Part shown: positions 20,371-29,710 of the stretch, piece by piece | Position numbering within the stretch: the first letter of the stretch is position 1 | Layout: each line of letters starts with the position of its first letter | Assembly: GCA_963700185.1 (NCBI GenBank) | Contig: CAVOWP010000018.1 | Span: 124,001-188,000, forward strand | Origin: AP-15 sp963700185 | Lineage (GTDB): Bacteria; Pseudomonadota; Alphaproteobacteria; ATCC43930; CGMCC-115725 | Direction: 5' to 3' | Length of the DNA: 64,000 nucleotides | Made by a program: the position numbers and the translations under genes | The notes under the pieces: model-generated | What the model was told of the DNA's origin: nothing | What the model saw: only the letters and a program-made list of their open reading frames with translations | Database searches by the model: none

Positions 20371-21115
20371 AGGACAGGCGCACCTTTGCGATCATCTCGC
20401 ATCAGGACACCGGCAAGACCACCCTGACCGAGAAATTGCTCTTGTTTGGCGGGGCAATCCGGCTGGCGGGCGAAGTGAAGGCGCGCGGCGACGGGGGCGG
20501 GCGCGCTCGGATTGGATGGCGATCGAGCGCGAGCGCGGCATTTCGGTCTCCTCGGCGGTGATGAGTTTCGAGCATCAGGCGCGCGTCAACCTGCTCGACA
20601 CGTCGCGCCAGCAGGATTTCAGCCCGTTGGGATTCCAGCTCGTTGGGATTCCAGCCCGTTGGGATTTCAGCCCATTGTGATTTCAGCGACGACACCTACC
20701 GCACCCTGACCGCGGTCCCCCCACCCTTCCCTCCCCCGCGCGCGACCCGCTTGGGGGGGTTTGGGGAGGGGGCATCGGACGCCGCCAAGGGCATCGAGGA
20801 GCAGACCCGTAAGCTCTTCGAGGTCTCCCGCATGCGCGACGTGCCCATCATTACTTTTGTCAACAAGCTCGACCGCGAGGGCCGCGACCCGTTCGATCTC
20901 CTCGACGAGATCGAGCACGCGCTGGCACTCGACGTGACGCCGGCCTCCTGGCCAATCGGCATGGAGCGCGACCTTCTCGGCTCATATGACCTTTTCGCCG
21001 TGCGCTGTTGTTAGAGCGCGGCGTTCACGACCGGGTTACGAAGCCCGTCTACTGTAATGGCCTCGATAACCCTAAAGCGCCGCGCCCTCTGCCAAAGCCG
21101 TACCTTATCAACCTC
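20371..21115 (+). pseudogene. prfC: Fragment of peptide chain release factor 3 gene (prfC), interrupted
   Basis: Across frames it reads FAIISHQDTGKTTLTEKLLL, IERERGISVSSAVMSFEHQA, LLDT, DTYRTLTAV, DAAKGIEEQTRKLFEVSRMR, PIITFVNKLDREGRDPFDLL and LERGVHDRVTKPVYCNGLD, the first 220 or so residues of RF3. The G-domain loop is altered (HQDTGKTT for HPDAGKTT). Four 16-bp repeats split HQDFS/EDTYR, a C/G-rich palindromic sequence (20717-20775) replaces the DSAVMVI codons, and the frame shifts again near 21000. The C-terminal two thirds are absent. It is non-functional here. Confidence 0.85.
20623..20686 (+). repeat. 16-bp tandem repeat, four units, inside the prfC pseudogene
   Basis: The units at 20623, 20639, 20655 and 20671 are variants of CCCGTTGGGATTYCAG. 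They lie directly after the gene's own GGATTTCAG, so the array probably grew from that point by slippage. Its length (64 bp) is not a multiple of three. Confidence 0.85.
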
Positions 21116-21142
21116 CTCGATATTCACAGTTGCCGCGACACT

Positions 21143-21622
21143 TTATTCAAGGCGCGTAGCTGTAGAGGTTGCGCAGCCGCTGCGGATTAATTTATCGGCG
21201 GGGTCGAAGAACTCGAAAGTAGCCGTCGCTGTGTATTCGTCGGCGTTTCCGCTGAGTTCTATGTCTCGCGTGACTACTTGGGTTCCGGCCAAACTGCCAT
21301 CCGTGTTATAGAAAAAGGTGTTGTCGACTGCGGTATAGCTTTGTGCGCGGAGATGACGCCACATGCCCAAACCCGCACTATGCAGCGGAGTGTCGGAAAT
21401 TTCGGTCAGGCCGCCGCCGTCACTGAACATGAGGACCGCGCGGCCGGTCAATAAGGCTTTGCCGGTGTCACACTGAACAACTGTTACCTGCACATCCCAA
21501 ACGCCTTCAATCCCCTGCTGTTCTTGCCCCTTCTGTTCTTGTGCGGCCTCCCCAACCGCACCGCTAAGCGCCGGTAAAACGATCGCAGACGCAAGCATTA
21601 CCTTCCAAAGCCAGCTTTTCAT
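21143..21622 (-). CDS. Secreted protein of unknown function (lipocalin-like beta-rich family)
   Basis: The 159-residue protein has a signal peptide (MKSWLWKVMLASAIVLPALS, cleavage around AVGEA). A single beta-rich domain begins GIEGVWDVQVTVVQCDTGKA and continues GGGLTEISDTPL, GMWRHLRAQSYTAV, FFYNTDGSLAGTQVVTRDIE and TATATFEFFDPADKLIRSGC. I know the pattern from uncharacterised exported proteins of soil bacteria; no function is established. Two cysteines may form a disulfide. It is divergent from the CadC-like regulator at 21756 with 133 bp between, so that regulator may control it. Confidence 0.65.
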   Translation of the reverse strand: MKSWLWKVMLASAIVLPALSGAVGEAAQEQKGQEQQGIEGVWDVQVTVVQCDTGKALLTGRAVLMFSDGGGLTEISDTPLHSAGLGMWRHLRAQSYTAVDNTFFYNTDGSLAGTQVVTRDIELSGNADEYTATATFEFFDPADKLIRSGCATSTATRLE

Positions 21623-21755
21623 GTCCGCCCTCCCTTCTTTCGGTACGAGTGGGACGCCATAGGGCGAAGTCCGGGAGGGGGCGCTACGAAACCGGGATAA
21701 AAAGTTCTAAAATTGGGCTAAAATCTTCCTAATTCAGAAACGTGGGGGGTCACGG

Positions 21756-23564
21756 GTGGAAGTACTCTCCTCGACCAACGACCAACATTTCCTGTTCGAG
21801 GGGTTCCGTCTCGACCGGCGGGGTCTGTTCCGGCGTGATGAAGGTACCACGCTGGCTCCGATCGAAATCGGCTCGCGCGCGCTCGCGGTGCTCCGCGTGC
21901 TGATCGAGCGATCCGGCGATCTCGTCTTGAGGGACGAGATCATGGCTGCAGCCTGGCCGGGAACCGTTGTCGAGGACAACAACCTCACCGTCCAGATTTC
22001 GACGCTGCGCCGCGCCCTCGATCAAGATCGCGCACAGGGCAGCTGTATCCAGACGGTGGCCAGGCGCGGCTACCGCTTTGTTGCGCCTGTGACACGGGTC
22101 GAGCCCGCGGCCCCGCTGATATATGAGCTACATTCCGGCAGCGGACCCAGCGGATCCGTCGTCGGGAGTTGGCAATCGCGCGACTCCAGTGCGCTGAGCC
22201 AGATAGATATCATGCCGCGAGCGCCGATGTCGCGTTCACGGCATCGGCTTCGGGGCGGTGCGGTGGCTGCGGTAATCGGCGCTCTAATTCTGGTGGCTGG
22301 CGCGGCGGTCGGGATTTGGCATGCACCCTGGTCCGGGGATGCACATCGCGCGCCGCGCCTGTCGATCGTGGTACTGCCCTTCGCCAATCTCGGCAACGAC
22401 CCCGACCAGCAATATTTTGCTGACGGGGTCACCGAGGATCTGACGGTCGACCTGTCGCGGATCGAGGATATGTTCGTAATCTCGCGCAATACCGCCTTCA
22501 CCTACAGGAACAAGCAAGTCGATACGAAGCAGATCGGCCGTGAGCTGGGTGTGCGATATGTGCTGGAAGGCAGCGTCCAGCGGTCGAGCAATCAGCTCCG
22601 CGTCACCACGCAGCTGATCGACGCAGAAACCGACGCGCATCTGTGGGCGGAGCGGTTCGATCGCGAGACGGGCGATCTGTTCGCCCTGCAAAACGACATC
22701 ACGAGCCGCATCGCGAGCGCTCTCGGCGTCGAGCTGATCGCTAGGGAAGCTGCCCGGCCCAACGATCACCCCGATGCGCTCGACTATATCCTTCGCGGAC
22801 GCGCAGCAGGGGCGAAGGGGCCGGCCCGCGGGAACACCGCACAGGCGATCAGCCTGTTCGAGCGCGCCCTGGCGCTCGATCCGCAGTCCATCGAGGCGCC
22901 GAGCCGATTGGCGGCTATGCTGATCTTCCGCGTGATCATTGGAACGAGCGACTCGGCTGCGGCCGACATTGCCCGCGCGGACGAGCTCGTCGGCCAAGCG
23001 TTGGCGGCATCTCCGCGCAACTGGTTTCCGCAATGGGTCAAAGGCCAGGTGCTGCGCGCGCAGCACCGATGCGTGGACGCCATTCCCGAATACGAGACGG
23101 CTCTCGCGCTTAATCGCAACGCTGTGGTCGCATTGACCGGCCTCAGCTGGTGCAAGCTCTATACCGGGTCGATAGAGGAGGTAATCCCGCTCCAAGAGCA
23201 GGCGATCCGCCTCAGCCCCCGCGATCCCGCCATCGGCTTTTTTTATGGGACGATCGGGTTCGTGCATCTGCTGCAATCGCGCATCGACGAGGCCATCACT
23301 TGGCTCGAAAAGGCACGCAACGCCCTTCCCGGAGTCCCTCACCCCTACCTCGTCGCGGCCTATGCTCTAAAAGGCGAGACCGAACGCGCTGCCGCCGAGC
23401 TCGCCGAGGCCCGCAGGCTTAGCGGCGACGATCGCTATTCGAGCATCGCGCGCGCCAAGGCCGATGGACCCGTTGCCGGAAATTGGGGCGTGCCGAAGAT
23501 CCGCGCCTTGGTCGAAGCCACTTACTTCGCCGGCCTGCGCAAGGCCGGAATGCAGGAAAACTGA
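21756..23564 (+). CDS. CadC-like transcriptional regulator: winged helix, membrane span, TolB-like domain, TPRs
   Basis: An intact 602-residue protein starting at GTG 21756. Residues 10-110 form an OmpR/PhoB-type winged helix (FRLDRRGLFRRDEG, LVLRDEIMAAAWPGTVVEDN, LTVQISTLRRALDQD, QTVARRGYRFVAPV). A membrane helix lies at about 170-190. Residues 200-320 carry the TolB/adenylate-cyclase-associated region (SIVVLPFANLGNDPDQQYFA, GVRYVLEGSVQRSSNQLRVT), and TPR helices run from 325 to 560. Such one-component regulators bind DNA from the membrane; the signal is unknown. It lies within the degraded accessory segment yet is unbroken. Confidence 0.82.
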   Translation: MEVLSSTNDQHFLFEGFRLDRRGLFRRDEGTTLAPIEIGSRALAVLRVLIERSGDLVLRDEIMAAAWPGTVVEDNNLTVQISTLRRALDQDRAQGSCIQTVARRGYRFVAPVTRVEPAAPLIYELHSGSGPSGSVVGSWQSRDSSALSQIDIMPRAPMSRSRHRLRGGAVAAVIGALILVAGAAVGIWHAPWSGDAHRAPRLSIVVLPFANLGNDPDQQYFADGVTEDLTVDLSRIEDMFVISRNTAFTYRNKQVDTKQIGRELGVRYVLEGSVQRSSNQLRVTTQLIDAETDAHLWAERFDRETGDLFALQNDITSRIASALGVELIAREAARPNDHPDALDYILRGRAAGAKGPARGNTAQAISLFERALALDPQSIEAPSRLAAMLIFRVIIGTSDSAAADIARADELVGQALAASPRNWFPQWVKGQVLRAQHRCVDAIPEYETALALNRNAVVALTGLSWCKLYTGSIEEVIPLQEQAIRLSPRDPAIGFFYGTIGFVHLLQSRIDEAITWLEKARNALPGVPHPYLVAAYALKGETERAAAELAEARRLSGDDRYSSIARAKADGPVAGNWGVPKIRALVEATYFAGLRKAGMQEN

Positions 23565-23618
23565 CCAAACCGATACCTGCTCGGGCCGCTCGACAGCAGT
23601 TGGCACCAGGATTTCAGT

Positions 23619-23757
23619 GCGTAGGGCGAATGCAATCCGCCGCTTCCGTCTCTATGTCGTATATTTCGAAGGGCGAAATTATTGGCTCGCTGGCATCGCT
23701 GCTAAACGGCACAGGAGCGCTGGCAGCGCCAGCCGGCGGATTGCATCCGCCCTACGC
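23619..23757. repeat. MITE-like element with 24-bp terminal inverted repeats
   Basis: The ends at 23619-23642 (GCGTAGGGCGAATGCAATCC...) and 23734-23757 are reverse complements with one mismatch, enclosing 91 bp without coding potential. An inner hairpin (GCTGGCAGCGCCAGC) lies next to the right end. Size and structure fit a small non-autonomous element or an intergenic repeat of the GTAGGGCGGAT type common in Proteobacteria. Confidence 0.7.
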
Positions 23758-23957
23758 TCTGGTTCTCGGCTACATGGCGGCACTTGCCGCCGGCGCTCCC
23801 GACGCTGCCATCGCCGGGTGAAAGCCGATCCACCATGTGGTTGCCATAATTGCATGGTAATTGCGTGGATCTCGGCGGCTGCGGTCGAGGAAGGTTTATT
23901 TTGATGGGAGTTGGCGATACCTGATCTCAACCTGATAAAACAGGTAAAACAGGCGAT
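23758..23957. other. No gene recognised
   Basis: With the stretch 23565-23618 and the MITE-like element, this makes a gap of almost 400 bp after the regulator. Frames are short and without domains. The tail (about 23925-23955) is unusually A-rich before the cyclase fragment begins. Confidence 0.5.
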
Positions 23958-23999
23958 GGCGAGGAGACGGCTGCGCGGCTCGACGATCCGGAATTGATC
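23958..23999 (+). pseudogene. 42-bp fragment of the CHASE2 cyclase gene
   Basis: It matches cyclase positions 19746-19787 with about four differences. It is followed immediately by sequence equivalent to that just after the cyclase stop (24001 onward matching 20078 onward), so about 290 bp are missing between the two blocks. It is the counterpart of the MFS remnant on the other side of the accessory segment. Confidence 0.65.
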
Positions 24000-24028
24000 T
24001 GCCGGCCACAGGTGCGCGATGGAGGTCG

Positions 24029-25252
24029 TCAGGATCGCTTCGCGGCCTCGGGACTGAGCCGCGCGGATCGAGCTGGGCGTGGCGCTGCCCGGGGCCGACG
24101 CAAGGCGAGGAGGCCGAAAACCAGGGCGAGCGCCAGCGATGCGACGACGACTATGACCATCGACAGAGCGCTATGTTGCGGCAGCCGGCCGATCAGCAAT
24201 GTGCCGAGCGCCGCGATCATCATCTGCAAGAACCCGAGCAGCCCGGAAGCGGCGCCGGCGATGCGCGGATGGACGCTGAGGCCGGCCGCGATCGCCGGAG
24301 GTTGGCTCAGACCATTGCCGATGGAGCTGATCGCCATCGGCACGAACAACGCCCAGGGCGTCAGCTCGACGAGACACCAGACCGCGAGCATTACCCCCGA
24401 GGCAAGCGACAATGTCAGGCCGACGATCAGAAGACGGGCGCTGCCGACGGCTACGGACAAGCGCGCGACACCGGCATTGCCGACAATATAAGCGGCCATT
24501 GGCAGCAGGATCATCAGCCCGTAGGTGCTCGGCGGCTCGTGCATCACCTCGGACAAGAGGTAAGGCGCGCTCGCCAAGAACGTGAACCATGAGGCGCTGG
24601 TGAAGGCTGTCGTCAACGCAAAGCCGAGAAATGCCGGGGAACGCAGCAGCAGCACAAAGGACCGACCCATTGCTGCCAGATTGGCCGGCGCGGGATTGCG
24701 ATGGGTTTCTTCGAGACGCGCCGCCGTCAGGACCAGCACCGCCGCACCGAGCGCGCCGAGCAGCGCGAAATCGGCGCGCCAGCCGACCCATTCGGCCAGG
24801 TATGCGCCGATCGCCGGCGATATCGACGGCGCCAGGCTCATCGCCATCGTGATCGTCGCAATGGCGCTCGCCGAGCGCTCGCGGTCGAACAGGTCGCGCA
24901 CGATCGCCCGGCCCAGCACCATGCCGGCGCACCCGCCGCAGGCCTCGATCACGCGGCCGACGATCAGCATCGGCAACGACCAGGCGAAGCCGCACACCAC
25001 AGTCCCGGCGAGGAACAGGGCGAGCCCGGCGATCAGCACCGGGCGCCGCCCGAAGCGATCGGAGACGGGACCATAGACCAGCTGCCCGACGGCAATACCG
25101 GCGAGAAAGAGCGTCAATACCAGCTGGACCGTTCCAGCGGGGGCTGCGAAGACCTTGGCCAGCAGCGGCAGCGACGGCACCGGCATGTGCAGCGCCGCCG
25201 GCGCGATCGCGGCCACCGCGACCAGGAGGCCGAGGGGTGCCCGACGGCTCAT
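24029..25252 (-). CDS. MFS drug-resistance transporter, Bcr/CflA family
   Basis: An intact 407-residue protein with 12 predicted membrane helices. The motif between helices 2 and 3 is GPVSDRFGRRPVLIAG (MFS motif A). RVIEACGGCAGMVLGRAIVRDLFDRE is the Bcr/CflA signature between helices 4 and 5. These are proton-driven inner-membrane exporters of drugs such as bicyclomycin and chloramphenicol; the substrate is not predictable here. ATG 25252 (MSRRAPLG) begins right before helix 1. It lies 31 bp after the dioxygenase stop, so the pair is probably co-transcribed. Pieces of its 3' region recur at 20078-20157. Confidence 0.88.
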   Translation of the reverse strand: MSRRAPLGLLVAVAAIAPAALHMPVPSLPLLAKVFAAPAGTVQLVLTLFLAGIAVGQLVYGPVSDRFGRRPVLIAGLALFLAGTVVCGFAWSLPMLIVGRVIEACGGCAGMVLGRAIVRDLFDRERSASAIATITMAMSLAPSISPAIGAYLAEWVGWRADFALLGALGAAVLVLTAARLEETHRNPAPANLAAMGRSFVLLLRSPAFLGFALTTAFTSASWFTFLASAPYLLSEVMHEPPSTYGLMILLPMAAYIVGNAGVARLSVAVGSARLLIVGLTLSLASGVMLAVWCLVELTPWALFVPMAISSIGNGLSQPPAIAAGLSVHPRIAGAASGLLGFLQMMIAALGTLLIGRLPQHSALSMVIVVVASLALALVFGLLALRRPRAAPRPARSARLSPEAAKRS

Positions 25253-25283
25253 AAACGGGTCTGGCGAGCGTCGGCAGAAGGAA

Positions 25284-26136
25284 TTATAACGGCACCGTTC
25301 CGCGCACCACGCTGCGGTGCAGGACGCGCCGATATCGGCCGATTTCGTAATTGGCCAGCGGCGCGGTGAAGGAGGCAGCGATTGTCCCACATCACCAGAT
25401 CGCCGATGCGCCAGCGGTGCGTATAGACGAATTGCGGCTTCGTCGTGTGTTCCAGCAGTTCGTCGAGGAGCGCCCTTCCCTCCGCTTCGGGCATCCCGAG
25501 AATGTGCGAGGCATGATTGCCGAGATAGAGCGCCTTCCTGCCGGTCTCCGGATGGGTACGCACGAGTGGATGGTCGACCGGCGGGTGTTCGCGCAAATCC
25601 GCGGGCGAACGCGGGCTTGCATCCGCTTTGCGGGCGCCCGCTCCCCAGTAGAACACCACCCGCAATCCCTCGATCCGCCGTTTTGTCGCCTCAGCCAGCG
25701 CGGCATAGCCCATGGCGGTGTTGGCAAATTCCGTATCGCCGCCGCGCGGCGGCAGTTCGACCGCATAGAGCGCGGTCAGCATCGGCGGCACAGGGTAGTA
25801 GGATTTGTCGGTGTGCCAGCGGTAGTTGCTGACCGGCGACGTGGACCGGTCGACGGGATTGCCGTCACTGTCGAGATTCGAGATCACGTGAGCGGCCGCA
25901 TAACGCTTTGTCTGTGCGTTTCGCCCGCCGTGGCGCTCGATCTCCCCGAAATTGGCGATAAACTCGAATTGCTGTTCCCGGCTCAGCACCTGTTCGGGAA
26001 ACACCACAACGTGATGGACGCGAAACGCTTCTCGGATCTGCTCCCGCCGGCTCGGCGGCAGCGGTGTCGACAGGTCGAGGCCGGTGATCGTGACGCCGCC
26101 GGCTTCCGACAAGGGCGCGCCGAGGATGCAACTCAT
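25284..26136 (-). CDS. TauD/TfdA-family 2-oxoglutarate-dependent dioxygenase (one frameshift near 25358)
   Basis: About 284 residues. The iron ligands are visible as H-x-D in YRWHTDKSYY and the distal histidine in DNRCLLHRA; the 2-oxoglutarate arginine lies in the restored C-terminus ANYEIGRYRRVLHRSVVRGT. The frame shifts once just after CLLHRA; correcting it gives the normal ending and a TAA at 25284. ATG 26136 was chosen because GGGGAGGA lies just upstream. Family members hydroxylate taurine, alkyl sulfates, phenoxy acids or amino acids; the substrate here is unknown. Confidence 0.82.
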
Positions 26137-26369
26137 TTTCCTCCCCGATTCGAACTTCATTTCGCCGAGTTAGCCCGAACAACCGAAAAAAAAGCAACGG
26201 CGCTCCTCAACAATACCTCGTCCGAGCGCCCGAAACAAAGGCCGAGCGCGAGGCGCCGCGCATTCAAGGTTTGGTTCCGAGCGCGGGAACAAAGGTTGAG
26301 ACGAGGCGTTGGAGCGAGCAACATCTTCTGATCGGGTGTCACCCGGTAAATGGCTTTATCAGAACTTTG

Positions 26370-27665
26370 ATGTCAGAAGCGGTGACCGCGCGCCATGTTG
26401 CGCTCGACCTGATCGGTGCGGTGCTCCGCCGCAAGCGACCGCTCGACGATGCGATCGAAGACAGCTCGGCGATGCATCAGCTGTCGGGCCGCGACCGCGC
26501 CTTTGCGCGTCTCCTGGTTGCGACGGTGCTGCGCCGGCTCGGCCAGATCGACGCCTTGATCGCCGATTGCCTCAATATGCCGCTGGCGCCCCGCGCGGCG
26601 GTCGTGCAGGACATCTTGCGCCTCGGTGTCGCGCAATTGCTGTTCTTGCGCACCCCGCCGCATGCCGCGGTGGCGACCAGCGTCGACATCGCGCAGAGCT
26701 GCGGGTTTGTCTCGCATAAGGGGCTGGTCAACGCCGTGTTGCGGCGGTTGAGCGTCGAAGGCGCCGGTCGTGTCGAGGAGCAGGATGCCCCGCGTCTCAA
26801 CACGCCGGATTGGCTGTGGTGGTCGTGGAGCAGGACCTACGGTGAACCGACCGCTCGGGCGATCGCCACCGCACATTTGAAGGAAGCGCCCCTCGATCTG
26901 ACATTGCGCGACGATGCCGAGACGTGGTGCGCCACGCTCGACGGGGTCTTGCTGCCGACCGGGACCTTGCGCCGGGCTGCGGGCGGCGCCCTCGCGACCC
27001 TGCCCGGTTATGCCGAGGGCGCCTGGTGGGTCCAGGACGCCGCCGCGGCGCTGCCGGCGCGACTTTTCGGCGATGTTGCCGGACGCGAGGTGATCGATCT
27101 GTGTGCCGCACCGGGCGGCAAGACCGCGCAGCTCGCGACCGCCGGTGCTCGCGTGACGGCGGTCGACCGCTCGACCCGCCGTCTCGATCGGCTCGTCGCC
27201 AACCTGCGGCGGCTCGACCTGCCGGTCGAAGCGGTCGGGGCCGATGCGTTGACGTGGCGTCCGCCGCATCCGGTCGAGGCGGTGCTGCTCGACGCGCCTT
27301 GCAGTACGACCGGCGCGATCCGCCGCCACCCCGACGTGCCGCATCTTAAATTGCCCGAGGACGTCGCGCGGCTCTCGGCGGTCCAGGAGAATTTGTTGCG
27401 GGCGGCCGTCGACATGCTCCAGCCCGGCGGCACTTTGGTCTACTGCACCTGTTCGCTGGAGCCGGAAGAAGGGCTGGAACGCATCGAGTCGCTGCTCTAC
27501 GCCGGGCTGCCGGTCGAGCGGCGCGAGATCGGACCCGACGAGGTCGGCGAGAACCCCGAATGGATCACCCCGGAGGGAGATCTGCGGACTTTGCCCTGCC
27601 ATTTCGGCGAATATGACGGCATCGACGGCTTCTACTGCGCACGGCTGGTAAAGCTCAGCGCTTAA
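26370..27665 (+). CDS. rsmB: 16S rRNA (cytosine-967-C5)-methyltransferase RsmB
   Basis: The protein has 431 residues. The N-terminal NusB-like RNA-binding domain (residues 1-140) is followed by a SAM methyltransferase domain: VIDLCAAPGGKTAQLA (SAM motif I), DAPCSTTGAIRRHPD with the cysteine that releases product, and LVYCTCSLEPEEG with the catalytic cysteine. It methylates C967 of 16S rRNA in the cytoplasm. ATG 26370 (MSEAVTARHVAL) fits the family; upstream in-frame starts would add an unconserved extension. The neighbourhood rsmB, heparinase, purH is common in Alphaproteobacteria. Confidence 0.92.
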   Translation: MSEAVTARHVALDLIGAVLRRKRPLDDAIEDSSAMHQLSGRDRAFARLLVATVLRRLGQIDALIADCLNMPLAPRAAVVQDILRLGVAQLLFLRTPPHAAVATSVDIAQSCGFVSHKGLVNAVLRRLSVEGAGRVEEQDAPRLNTPDWLWWSWSRTYGEPTARAIATAHLKEAPLDLTLRDDAETWCATLDGVLLPTGTLRRAAGGALATLPGYAEGAWWVQDAAAALPARLFGDVAGREVIDLCAAPGGKTAQLATAGARVTAVDRSTRRLDRLVANLRRLDLPVEAVGADALTWRPPHPVEAVLLDAPCSTTGAIRRHPDVPHLKLPEDVARLSAVQENLLRAAVDMLQPGGTLVYCTCSLEPEEGLERIESLLYAGLPVERREIGPDEVGENPEWITPEGDLRTLPCHFGEYDGIDGFYCARLVKLSA

Positions 27666-27855
27666 AGTAAAAAAGGATCCCAGCAAAAAGCGCAATCCTC
27701 GGGCTCCGCTACTGCTCTACGTACCCGTGACCCTCGCCGGCTTGCGGCGGGTGGCTTTCCTTGTTACGAAACAACATGGGGTTTCCTCTCCGGCAAACCA
27801 TTTGTGACCGGCCTCCGGCCCGGCCGGCCCCGGCTGGACAGCGAGCGGCGGTCAG

Positions 27856-29710
27856 ATGACAGCAGCGGCCAGCGGAAGCGGAAAGGGTAGACCACCGATT
27901 GCCGGACGCGGATTTGGTTCCGATGCTCCCGGGCTGTTGACTCGGTTGCGCCGGGACGCGCTGCAGGCGCTCGCCGCAGGTCCGCTCTATCGGCATACCC
28001 TGATCGGGCGGGTTCCCGCCGACCTCAGACTCAGAATCGCGCAGCGCTGGCCGGGTGACGCCAAGCGCGGCGCGGCGATTGCCGCCGGCGAGATCGAGCT
28101 CGCCGGCGAGCTCGTCCGCGCCCCGGCGCCGCGCTGGTCTCCGCCCTCGGCGGGACAGGAATGGCTCGCCGCATGGCACGGCTTCGGATGGATTGCCGAT
28201 ATTGCCGCGGCAGGCGGCGGCGCGCGCGAAGCAACACGCGATCTGGTGCAAAGCTGGATCGACGAGAATACCGGTTGGAACGGTGTCGGATGGCGGTCCG
28301 ACGTGCTGGCGACGCGGGTCTTTGCCTGGATTGCGCATTTCGACGAGATCGTGAGGCGCGACCAGGACGATCCGCTGCGCCGGGCAATGTTGACGAGCCT
28401 CGTCGCCCAGCTTCGACATCTGGCCCGAACCGCGTCCTGGGAGGCCGTCGGCGCGGGGCGAGTGCGGGCGCTCAAAGGCCTGATCGCCGGCATGGCGGTG
28501 CTCGGCGGGTTCGAGCCGCGCTTGGCGAGAGTGCTCAAGAGCCTCGAGCGCGAATTGTCGGTTCAGATCCTCCCGGATGGCGGGCACCTGTCGCGCAGCC
28601 CGTCGCTGCAATTGCAGGTGCTGCAGGATTTGATCGATACGCGCGCGGTGTTGCGGTCGGCGCAGATCGAGGTCCCGGCCGCGCTCAAAGATGCCATCGA
28701 GCGAATGGCGCCGATGCTGCGCTTTTTTCGCCATGGCGACCGCCGGCTGGCGCTGTTCAACGATTCGCTCGAGGAGGACGGGGTTCTTATCGACCTCGTT
28801 CTGACGCGGTCCGAGACCAAGGGGCGCGCGCCGTCGCACGCGCCCGACACCGGCTTCGACCGACTGCAGGCCTTCAAGAGCCTCGTTCTGATCGACACCG
28901 GCAAACCGCCACCGCGCGGCTTCGACGACCACGCGCATGCCGGTCCGCTGTCTTTCGAGTTGAGCCATGAGCGCGAGCGGATCATCGTCAATTGCGGCGC
29001 CTATCGCGGCCCGAAGCCGAATTGGTGGCGGGTCGCACGGGCGAGCGCCGCGCATTCGGTCATGGTCGTCGCCGATACCAACTCGGTCGAGATCCGCGCC
29101 GACGGCACGCTCGGCCGCAGCCCGACTTCGGTTGCTCGCGAGCGTGCCGAGCATGAGGGTCAGCAATGGATCTCCGCGACGCATGACGGCTATCGCGAGC
29201 GCTTCGGGCTGATCTATGCGCGCCAGCTGTTTCTCTCCGCCGACGGCGAGGATCTGCGCGGCGAGGACCGGCTGACCGGGTCTCCCCGGAGCGGCCTTTG
29301 CGGTGCGCTTCCACCTGCACCCGTCGGTTCAGGCGGAGCTGGTCCGGGACGGCAGTGCCGCGCTGCTGCGCATGCCGAGCGGCGTCGTGTGGCGGCTGCG
29401 CGCCGCCGGCGGCGAGATGGGTCTCGGCGAAAGCATCTATCTCGGCTCCGGCGAGGCGAGAAGGACGCAGCAGGTCGTGCTGAGCGGGACCGTGCCGCCC
29501 GGGGGCGTCACGGTGCGCTGGGCGATTCGCCGAGAGCCGCGCAGGTCCATCGCGGACCAGGCCCAGGAGGATCAGTTTCCCGGGAATCAAGTTCGGGGAT
29601 CAAGCTCCCACGAATCCGGCCGCGAAGACTTCCTCTCCCGGGGATCAGCCGCCCGGCGATGGGTGAGGCCGCCTGGCCCGCGGCGGTCGCCGTCGCGACC
29701 GGCTTGCTGA
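27856..29710 (+). CDS. Heparinase II/III family protein (one frameshift near 29287)
   Basis: The N-terminal all-alpha half includes WAIADIAA-like GFGWIADIAAAGGG, WNGVGWRSDVLATRVFAWI, ILPDGGHLSRSPSLQLQVL and MLRFFRHGDRRLALFNDS. The C-terminal beta half has FDDHAHAGPLSFELSHER, ERIIVNCGAY and ASAAHSVMVVADTNS. This is the heparinase-II/III fold seen in a conserved gene between rsmB and purH in many Alphaproteobacteria. Despite the name, heparin cleavage is unlikely; the role is probably in surface polysaccharide turnover. One extra C near 29287 breaks the frame; the second frame (FHLHPSVQAELV, MPSGVVWRLRAAGGEMG) completes it. The final 50 codons overlap the next gene and may not be genuine. Confidence 0.82.

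Noticed and set aside
20371..21115. Elongation-factor or tetracycline-resistance (Tet) GTPase gene
   Set aside because: The block order and residues (KLLLFGGAI, GISVSSAVMSF, GVHDRVTKPVYCNG) are those of RF3, and it is truncated.
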